From assembly GCA_015501595.1 (NCBI GenBank), contig JADNRX010000378.1, positions 1 to 51,771 on the forward strand: DNA of 51,771 bases, written 5' to 3'. This document shows positions 40,146-49,039 of this stretch, piece after piece. Under the pieces are notes generated by a model. That model was not told where the DNA came from and did no database searches. It saw nothing but the letters and a program-made list of their open reading frames with translations. A program made the translations under genes and the position numbers. Position 1 is the first letter of the stretch. Each line of letters begins with the position of its first letter. This DNA is from Hymenopellis radicata (taxonomy: Eukaryota; Basidiomycota; Agaricomycetes; Agaricales; Physalacriaceae).

Positions 40146-43100
40146 GACGGACCATGAAATTGCAGTCCGTTCCTGCATCTGACTGGTCCGTTGTTACGTC
40201 TGACTAGTCTAGACGGTGAACAGACCGTGACGGACCATGAAATTAACGTCCATTCCTGTATCTGACCAGTCTGAACAGCGATCAGATGATGACGGACCAT
40301 GAAATTAAGGTCCGTTCCTGCATCTGACTGGTCCGTTGTTACGTCTGACTAGTCTAGACGGTGAACAGACCGTGACGGACCATGAAATTAACGTCCATTC
40401 CTGTATCTGACCAGTCTGAACAGCGATCAGATGATGACGGACCATGAAATTAAGGTCCGTTCCTGCATCTGACTGGTCCGTTGTTACGTCTGACTAGTCT
40501 AGACGGTGAACAGACCGTGACGGACCATGAAATTAACGTCCATTCCTGTATCTGACCAGTCTGAACAGCGATCAGATGATGACGGACCATGAAATTAAGG
40601 TCCGTTCCTGCATCTGACTGGTCCGTTGTTACGTCTGACTAGTCTAGACGGTGAACAGACCGTGACGGACCATGAAATTAACATCCATTCCTGTATCTGA
40701 CCAGTCTGAACAGCGATCAGATGATGACGGACCATGAAATTAAGGTCCGTTCCTGCATCTGACTGGTCCGTTGTTACGTCTGACTAGTCTAGATGGTGAA
40801 CAGACCGTGACGGACCATGAAATTAACGTCCATTCCTGTATCTGACCAGTCTGAACAGCGATCAGATGATGACGGACCATGAAATTGCAGTCCGTTCCTG
40901 CATCTGACTGGTCCGTTGTTACGTCTGACTAGTCTAGACGGTGAACAGACCGTGACGGACCATGAAATTAACGTCCATTCCTGTATCTGACCAGTCTGAA
41001 CAGCGATCAGATGATGACGGACCATGAAATTGAGGTCCGTTCCTGCATCTGACTGGTCCGTTGTTACGTCTGACTAGTCTAGACGGTGAACAGACCGTGA
41101 CGGACCATGAAATTAACGTCCATTCCTGTATCTGACCAGTCTGAACAGCGATCAGAATGGACCATGAAATTGAGGTCCGTTCCTGCATCTGACTGGTCCG
41201 TTGTTACGTCTGACTAGTCTAGACGGTAAACAGACCGTGACGGACCATGAAATTAAGATCCATTGTTACGTCTGACTAATCTAGACGGTGAACAGACCAT
41301 AAAATTAAGGTCCGTTCCTGTATCTGACCAGTCTAAACAGCGATCAGATGATGACGGACCATAAAATTGAGGTCTGTTTCCTGCATCTGACTGGTCTGTT
41401 GTTACCTCTGACTAGTTTAGAGGGTGAACAGACTGTGACGGACCATGAAATTAACGTCCATTCCTGTATCTGACCAGTCTGAACAGCGATCAGACGATGA
41501 CGGACCATGAAATTAAGGTCCGTTCCTGCATCTGAGTGGTCCGTTGTTACGTCTGACTAGTCTAAACAGTGAACAGACCGTGACGGACCATGAAATTAAC
41601 GTCCGTTCCTGTATCTGACCAGTCTGAACAGCTGAACAGCGATCAGACGATGACGGACCATGAAATTGAGGTCCGTTCCTGCATCTGACTGGTCCGTTGT
41701 TACGTCTGACCAGTCTAGACGGTGAACAGACCGTGACGGACCATGAAATTAACGTCCATTCCTGTATCTGACCAGTCTGAACAGCGATCAGACGATGACG
41801 GACCATGAAATTGCAGTCCGTTCCTGCATCTGACTGGTCCGTTGTTACGTCTGACTAGTCTAGACGGTGAACAGACCGTGACGGACCATGAAATTAACGT
41901 CCATTCCTGTATCTGACCAGTCTGAACAGCGATCAGATGATGACGGACCATGAAATTAAGGTCCGTTCCTGCATCTGACTGGTCCGTTGTTACGTCTGAC
42001 TAGTCTAGACGGTGAACAGACCGTGACGGACCATGAAATTAACGTCCATTCCTGTATCTGACCAGTCTGAACAGCGATCAGATGATGACGGACCATGAAA
42101 TTAAGGTCCGTTCCTGCATCTGACTGGTCCGTTGTTACGTCTGACTAGTCTAGACGGTGAACAGACCGTGACGGACCATGAAATTAACATCCATTCCTGT
42201 ATCTGACCAGTCTGAACAGCGATCAGATGATGACGGACCATGAAATTAAGGTCCGTTCCTGCATCTGACTGGTCCGTTGTTACGTCTGACTAGTCTAGAT
42301 GGTGAACAGACCGTGACGGACCATGAAATTAACGTCCGTTCCTGTATCTGACCAGTCTGAACAGCGATCAGACGATGACGGACCATGAAATTAAGGTCCG
42401 TTCCTGCATCTGACTGGTCCGTTGTTACGTCTGACTAGTCTAGATGGTGAACAGACCGTGACGGACCATGAAATTAACGTCCGTTCCTGTATCTGACCAG
42501 TCTGAACAGCGATCAGATGATGACGGACCATGAAATTGCAGTCCGTTCCTGCATCTGACTGGTCCGTTGTTACGTCTGACTAGTCTAGACGGTGAACAGA
42601 CCGTGACGGACCATGAAATTAACGTCCATTCCTGTATCTGACCAGTCTGAACAGCGATCAGACGATGACGGACCATGAAATTGCAGTCCGTTCCTGCATC
42701 TGACTGGTCCGTTGTTACGTCTGACTAGTCTAGACGGTGAACAGACCGTGACGGACCATGAAATTAACGTCCATTCCTGTATCTGACCAGTCTGAACAGC
42801 GATCAGACGATGACAGACCATGAAATTAAGGTCCGTTCCTGCATCTGACTGGTCCGTTGTTACGTCTGACTAGTCTAGACGGTGAACAGACCGTGACGGA
42901 CCATGAAATTAACGTCCATTCCTGTATCTGACCAGTCTGAACAGCGATCAGATGATGACGGACCATGAAATTAAGGTCCGTTCCTGCATCTGACTGGTCC
43001 GTTGTTACGTCTGACTAGTCTAGATGGTGAACAGACCGTGACGGACCATGAAATTAACGTCCGTTCCTGTATCTGACCAGTCTGAACAGCTGAACAGCGA

Positions 43101-43479
43101 TCAGACGATGACGGACCATGAAATTGAGGTCCGTTCCTGCATCTGACTGGTCCGTTGTTACGTCTGACTAGTCTAGACGGTGAACAGACCGTGACGGACC
43201 ATGAAATTAACGTCCATTCCTGTATCTGACCAGTCTGAACAGCGATCAGACGATGACGGACCATGAAATTGAGGTCCGTTCCTGCATCTGACTGGTCCGT
43301 TGTTATGTCTGACTAGTCTAGACGGTGAACAGACCGTGACGGACCATGAAATTAAGGTCCGTTCCTGTATCTGACCAGTCTGAACAGCGATCAGATGATG
43401 ACGGACCATGAAATTAAGATCCGTTCCTGCATCTGACTGGTCCGTTGTTACGTCTGACTAGTCTAGACGGTGAACAGAC
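40146..43479. repeat. 145-bp satellite array, right block
   Basis: Same unit as the left block, resuming exactly where the LTR element interrupted it. About 23 units, mostly near-identical, with a few variants: a short unit near 41,150, a duplicated GCTGAACA near 41,630 and again near 43,090, and a patch of diverged units at 41,230-41,440 resembling the degenerate left edge (29,390-29,560). Confidence 0.95.
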
Positions 43480-44247
43480 TAGTCTCTCGAAGACAGACGG
43501 ACGATACGAAAAATGACGAACGAGTAAGTATTTTGTATGTAGTCTGTTAGTGATCGCGGGGCCCTTGGGCGGCAACCACTTGATTATGTAAACATCCCGA
43601 TTCGGTTCAGCCACGGTTACGTGTCTACTCATGCCACAGCCATAGCGACGTGTCAAACCACCTGATAGAAGGTTACTGTACCGTTTCGACCGTAAGTTCG
43701 CGGCATGTGACGCGTTATGCCGCGAACTTACAGGAAACAAGTTCGTAACCAGGCACAACACCCGGAATTACCATATTTGGATGCTCCCGCCGTAGGCGGG
43801 AGCGAAAATTTCCTTTTTAAGCCTCACGGACCCTGAAAATAAGGTCCGTGATGTGTTATGCTTTATGCTAAGTTAGGTTTTCGACCGCACGTTACGCGTT
43901 ATGCGAACATGCGGTCGAAACGGTACAGTATCTCACTGTTAGACCTTGCACTGACACCACAGTTATAATTTTCACTCGACACATGCACGACACGGTGGTA
44001 TCTGACACTGTGGCTGTGCAATCGCGACCAGGTCACCCAAATATTCATTTATGCCGTATTTCTGCAAGGGTGTAAATTCCAGAGCATGTAAGATATTATT
44101 TATGGCAATATATCTCTGCATATGGAAGTGGGAATGAGTGGAAAGTGGTATGCGCAACACGGCGCGTAGGAGACGCATTGACCAAACTGGGTAGTTTACA
44201 TAATCGGCGGGTTGCCGCCCAAGCACCCCGCGATCACTCCAGGACTA
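43480..44247. mobile_element. Hairpin-rich non-autonomous DNA transposon (Mutator-like by target duplication)
   Basis: Inserted in the satellite with a 9-bp duplication TGAACAGAC (43471-43479 and 44248-44256). It starts TAGTC and ends GACTA. Longer imperfect inverted repeats are seen between 43540-43593 (TAGTC...TGATCGCGGGG...GATTATGTAAAC) and the right end (44195-44247), so the left end carries about 60 extra bases. It holds nested inverted repeats: 43674-43692 with 43912-43930, 43692-43706 with 43717-43731, a GC-rich hairpin near 43,785-43,805, and CACGGACC/GGTCCGTG at 43825-43850. No transposase gene. A 9-bp duplication is typical of MULEs, but the class assignment is tentative. Confidence 0.7.
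43674..43930. repeat. Nested 19-bp inverted repeats inside the transposon
   Basis: TACTGTACCGTTTCGACCG (43674-43692) and its exact reverse complement (43912-43930) enclose 219 bp that themselves hold three further hairpins. It could be a second, older miniature element nested in the first. No target duplication is obvious. Confidence 0.7.
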
Positions 44248-44560
44248 TGAACAGACCGTGACGGACCATGAAATTAAGGTCCATTCCTGCATCTAACTGG
44301 TCCATTGTTACGTCTGACTAGTCTAGACGGTGAGCAGACCGTGACAGACCATGAAATTAAGGTCTGTTCCTGCATCTGACTGGTCCGTTGTTACATCTGA
44401 CTAGTCTAGACGTTGAACAGACCATGACGGACCATGAAATTAGGGTCCGTTCCTGCATCTGACTGGTCCGCTGTTACGTCTGACTAGTCTAGATGGTGAA
44501 CAGACCGTAACAGACTATGAAATCAAGGTCCGACCTATTCCTGTGTCTGCCTGGTCCAGC
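44248..44560. repeat. Diverged satellite units right of the transposon
   Basis: Two to three shortened 145-bp-family units with more substitutions than the main array, marking the decayed edge of the satellite. Confidence 0.85.
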
Positions 44561-44742
44561 GGTTGAAACACTACTGTAGAGATTTGTTCAATTTGTCAGT
44601 CACGGATCACAGGCGACCCGAAATTGATGAATTGTCACACTGGTCACAGGTCCCAGCGTGATCTGACGAATTCGGGAAGTGAAAATGACTAAAAAATAAG
44701 CCAAATTGCTCCAAAAATTAGAGATCACCACGAGTCGCATGA

Positions 44743-45145
44743 GTCTGGAGAGTACTCGCGAATCAACTCGGAGGGTCAAATACTCGACTCAACTCGACTT
44801 GTGAGTCAGGGGGACTCGAGTCAGGCAAGAGTCATGAACAGCCTAAGGCTAATATCTGACTCGTGTCCTGACTCGTGTTGACTCGTGCATGAACACATGA
44901 ATCAATGAAAATACCTGCTAAATAGCTTAAATAAGATTTAACTACAGCAATATACTAGATGAGTCTGGAGAGTACTCGTGAATCAACTCAGACTCGCAGG
45001 GTCAAATACTCGACTCGACTTGACTTGTGAGTCAGAGGGACTCGAGTCATGCGCGAGTCATGAACAGCCTTTGAGCCCCATGAGTACTCGCCTGATGATC
45101 ATGAGTCACGAATCGACTCGAGTCAGGACTCGTGGTGATCTCTAC
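44743..45145. repeat. Tandem duplication of a GACTCG-rich segment
   Basis: Two diverged copies about 215 bp apart (from about 44,744 and about 44,959). Each begins with ATGAGTCTGGAGAGTACTCG and runs through many GACTCG/CGAGTC words to ATGAACAGCCT. The short palindromic words could fold back. No gene. Confidence 0.75.
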
Positions 45146-45489
45146 CGAAAATCGATGAAATTGATGAAATTTTTTCCCAGTCACGGCACCTTCGGCACCG
45201 CGATGAATTAAAACTTTCGTCACCCCAGTCACAGGTCACCCCGGGTGATGAATTGAACGAATCTGTACAGTACAGTACTCTGGCGGGGCCCCCGACAGCT
45301 CCTCAACACGGCTCTGCTACATCGACAATCTTTCAACATGGTAATTTGATATAATCAAAATTTTCTCTCAATCGTCACAGGTCACATCATGCGATGGCTT
45401 AAATGAAATTGGACAGTATAGCAATTGAACGCTGCTGTCGAATTGCCCTTCTCCTGAGCTCTACATAGACAGAAGACATTTCCAGAAGT

Positions 45490-45690
45490 CCAGAGTGTGT
45501 CAACACAATAATTATATATCACTTATTATCCAAGGCATTCAGACCCAACAATCATGCATCCACTCATTATCCAGAGCATCTGAACACAATAATCATGCAT
45601 CCACTCATCATCTGGGATGTCCGAACATATATAGATGTCAAGGATCCAAACACATAAACCTCAATTTTAAGCATCTGCCTACCATCTAGA
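45490..45690. repeat. Short tandem array of about 50-bp units
   Basis: Three to four diverged units share CAATAATCATGCATCCACTC, TTATCCA and CATCTGAACA. It lies at the left border of the AT-rich block. Confidence 0.6.
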
Positions 45691-45699
45691 GCGTGTGGT

Positions 45700-46490
45700 A
45701 CTTCAGGATTTAAACTTTTCAGATTTTGCATTTTTTACCTCTTATTATATAATGTTATACATTATAACTATTACTCACTATTTTACTTCAAATTTTTTGA
45801 ATTTTTTGTTCTTACTCTTCTAATACTTCAAAATAATTCTGATAAAAAATCTTATTAATTTTTCACTTCTTTTGCTATATATGAATTATACTATAAAATT
45901 AAACTATATCTTCCTAGAATAAATCGAATTATTAATACTATGAAAAAAATAAAAACATCTGTAAATATATTCGAATTTTATATTTCAAGTTTTTCATCTT
46001 AATATTTAGTAGTATTTTATAATCTTTTATATCGATCTTTTAGCACTCTAAATATAATATAATTTTCGGATTTTAAGTCTTAATTCTAAAGCTTAATTTT
46101 ATAAAAAATCAAAAATATATTTTCTAAAGCATCTTAAGATATATTGTGAAATATTTCTCTTAAAAATACTGCAAATACTTCTCTAAAAATTTGCTAAACT
46201 GAATTTTACATTTTGCTCATATTATTTTACATCTTTTTTTAATCACTTTTTCATCTCTATTTTTAGGTTAAAATTCGAAATTTTGGTTTTACATTTTTTT
46301 GCAAAATGTAAACTTCACAAATCCTTAAAAATATATGTATAAATGTTGCCATAAAAGTCTTAAATTCTTTCATACATTTTTTAGCTAGTTTTTTAGTTCA
46401 ATTTCTGCTCTATAACTTAAAATATATTTTTCAAATTTTTAGTCTAAAAAAAAGGTATAAAATGCATGCGATTTTTTACCAATAATCTTA
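45700..46490. other. Extremely AT-rich block
   Basis: Almost wholly A/T (poly-A/T runs, TATAAAAT-like words) with a sharp drop in GC relative to both sides and no coding frame of note. It separates the satellite region from the intact genes. Its sequence is not a simple repeat. Confidence 0.85.
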
Positions 46491-46800
46491 CTCAAAAATC
46501 TGAAATCTTCAAGCAGTGTGATTCAATGGGCCCAGGTTATTTACCGTGTAGCTGGACGTGTGGTCGTGTTGGACGTTTCCGGGGAGTGTGGAAGTATTGT
46601 CAGTGGCTGTGGGGTGCTTGGGCATGTGGCAGTGCAGTAGTCCGTCTATTGGACGTACTCAGGATGTCTACCTCATTGTTGATTAGCGCTCTCAACCACG
46701 CTTTACTGTTGATCGGGCTGACCGATGCCCCGATGCATCAGCAGGATGTGTGCTATATCTTACGAACCGTTCTGCCTGTTGTCCTCTACCCATGTCCTTG

Positions 46801-48327
46801 ATGACGATGATCCCAGTCGAATCTCTGCCTCCAGGTCTGCAGATCGCGACGCTGTGAGTCGTTTTGCTGTTGTTCTCCAAGTGGTTGTTCAATGTGTGCT
46901 GATAGGTCCGGACCTATGGCAAGCATTCTTGCAACTGCTTTGGAATGTCTCTTCGAACCGTCTGTGACTTACTAGATAATCGGTTTTCTCGTGAATGCCT
47001 GTCTCTTTGGTACTCTCACTGTTCAACTCTGTACGGTTTTCCCTTGCCACTCATCTGGCTAGTTCTCGGCAGCGCCACTGATACTACAGAATTCGCAGAC
47101 CTGTATTACGAGGCATTCCCACAGGATAGGCTGTTCAACAAATGTCTTGCCTACAGCATCTATATTCTGGAATTCGTGCAGACCGTTCTTGTTATGCATG
47201 ACGCTTTTGCGACATTTGGACCCGGTTTCGGTGACGTACAGGCAATTACAGACATCCACTTCGAGTGGTTCTCTATCCCTGTGTTAAGCGGACTAGGTCT
47301 GTGCTCACTCCTATCCAGAAGATTCTTCAATGCTAATAGGTCTTTCAGTTGCATTTGTCGGTCAAACATTCTATGCATATCATATCTACACGTTTACGAC
47401 AAGACGGGCATTTCCTGTGTTAATTGTGGCCGTAAGTGATATATCTCCTATGCCTGCATGGACATCATCTAACTTGCCCAGATTTCATTGACAAGCTCTA
47501 TTGCTGGCTTCGTAGTTGGGGCTTTTGGCTTTGAAGGTTGAGATCATCTTTCGAATCAACACATCCCTGTGCTCAATCATTTCAGCTGGAAGTCTTACTC
47601 TACTTAACAACCGAAGGACCTATATCTTCACCGGAGTACGCACTTGCCAAGACATCTCTGTATCTCAGCTAACTTGTTCGCAAAGGTCTGGTGTGGTGGT
47701 GCTGCCTTGAGTGACACCCTCATTGCCACCTGCATGACGTACTATGTAGGTATGTCCTCTCCGGTCCGTACTGAACATTTCTGATGTGATTCCAGCTCTT
47801 ACAAAGTGATACTGGGTTCCGCCGCACACATGCCCTGATCTCAAAGCTAATTCGTCTGACTATCGAGACTGGCAGTGTAACCGGTGCGTTGTATCCCACG
47901 ACAGATTCTGGCACGCTGATGCTTTGTAGCTCTTGTAGCTATTACCACTCTCGTTCTGTTCTTCGCATTGCCAGGGACTATGTTCGAAGGATGCTTCGCC
48001 CTCTTGATTCCAAAGGTTTACGCCAACATGATCTTCGTGGTTCTGAACTCTCGTCTCCGAATTGTGGGCGGACGCGCGACATATACGTCCTCTGCAGACA
48101 TGGTGTCATTTCCGAGTATCGTCTGGCGTGACGAGGTAGCCTCCGATGGGAGGAGTCACCCTACCATCGGGCGCCCCGTTGTTTCGATTACAAGGGAAGC
48201 CTTCAGTGACCGAAACTTCACTGATGACCGTCTCGAGATGAAGACCGTGGGTGTAAGTCGTGACTTTCTTTCTTGAATTGTACTTACCATCGCACAGGAA
48301 TCTCGCAGCAACGTTGACTGCGTGTAA
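46801..48327 (+). CDS. DUF6534 domain membrane protein
   Basis: Eleven exons: 46801-46853, 46906-46918, 46976-47030, 47099-47296, 47340-47431, 47482-47536, 47586-47635, 47686-47745, 47796-47883, 47930-48252 and 48298-48327. They total 1,017 nt and encode 338 residues. It follows the agaricomycete DUF6534 pattern: short N-terminus, SGPM/IIGFLVNACLFGTLTVQL (helix 1), YYEAFPQDRLFNK, LEFVQTVLVMHDAF, a helix with GLSVAFVGQTFYAYHIY, ISLTSSIAGFVVGAF, TLLNNRRTY, VWCGGAALSDTLIA, TGFRRTHALISKLIRLTIETG, then the domain end IPKVYANMIFVVLNSRLRIVGG and a Ser/Thr-rich cytosolic tail. About seven helices are expected at a membrane. Function unknown. Exon 2 is only 13 nt, and the following intron (46919-46975) starts GCAAG. 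The gene appears intact. Confidence 0.9.
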
Positions 48328-49039
48328 CAGAGGTTTTCGCCGAAAGGTTTTGATGCGCGTCGCCCTTGGTATACTTGGAGATCTCCATAGTTCGCCTTTG
48401 CTTCACGTTTCTTAGCACAGGCGGATTTAGAAAGGAACAATAGTAACAACAGAGTTTGTAAGGCTGGTTTATTTAAAACCCACGCCAGCCTCTCTCCACA
48501 AAGTTCGTACACGCTCAGCATGCCAGCCATGTATCTAATCGTCGTTTCACACACGCTCACGGTAACCGAGGTCTTGGATCGCTCGCATAGGTGACGGCTC
48601 TATTCAGGTCCGCCTGTCGCTAACAGTAAGTACACAAGTACGATAGTGACAAGAATGACACGTACTTCGAGGCAACGGCGTCAGTAAAACCACCTTGAGA
48701 GAATGACTGTCGAGAAGCGCACCACGGTAGATATGGAATCAACAATTGACGCGCCCCATCCATGCCTGGAGTCCTTGTATGATAGACTCTCCGGTTGCAA
48801 GTCATCGTGGGCCCACGCAAACCGCCTAGAAGCATTTTCAGCAGTCGAGTACATTTGTGGAAGAGCAAATTGACGTACGAATGTAATTGGAGGACAAGTG
48901 TCAGTCTCTTCTGCAAATTTTCTATGTAACCTAGTGTATGCTTGTTTGTTGGTGAAATGTGAGATGAAGAGATTACCAAAAATAGCATCCTTCCTCCTAA
49001 CAGTGACGGTGAGACGCGTCGACGACGACGACGACGAGC
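48328..49039. other. Intergenic between the DUF6534 and SAPS genes
   Basis: No supported gene. A run of GAC trinucleotides (about 49,019-49,037) lies immediately before the start codon of the next gene, within its probable 5' leader. Confidence 0.5.

Noticed and set aside
28735..43479. Regular spaced repeats as a CRISPR array
   Set aside because: Units are contiguous 145-bp tandem copies with no unique spacers, and the sequence is eukaryotic with spliceosomal introns.
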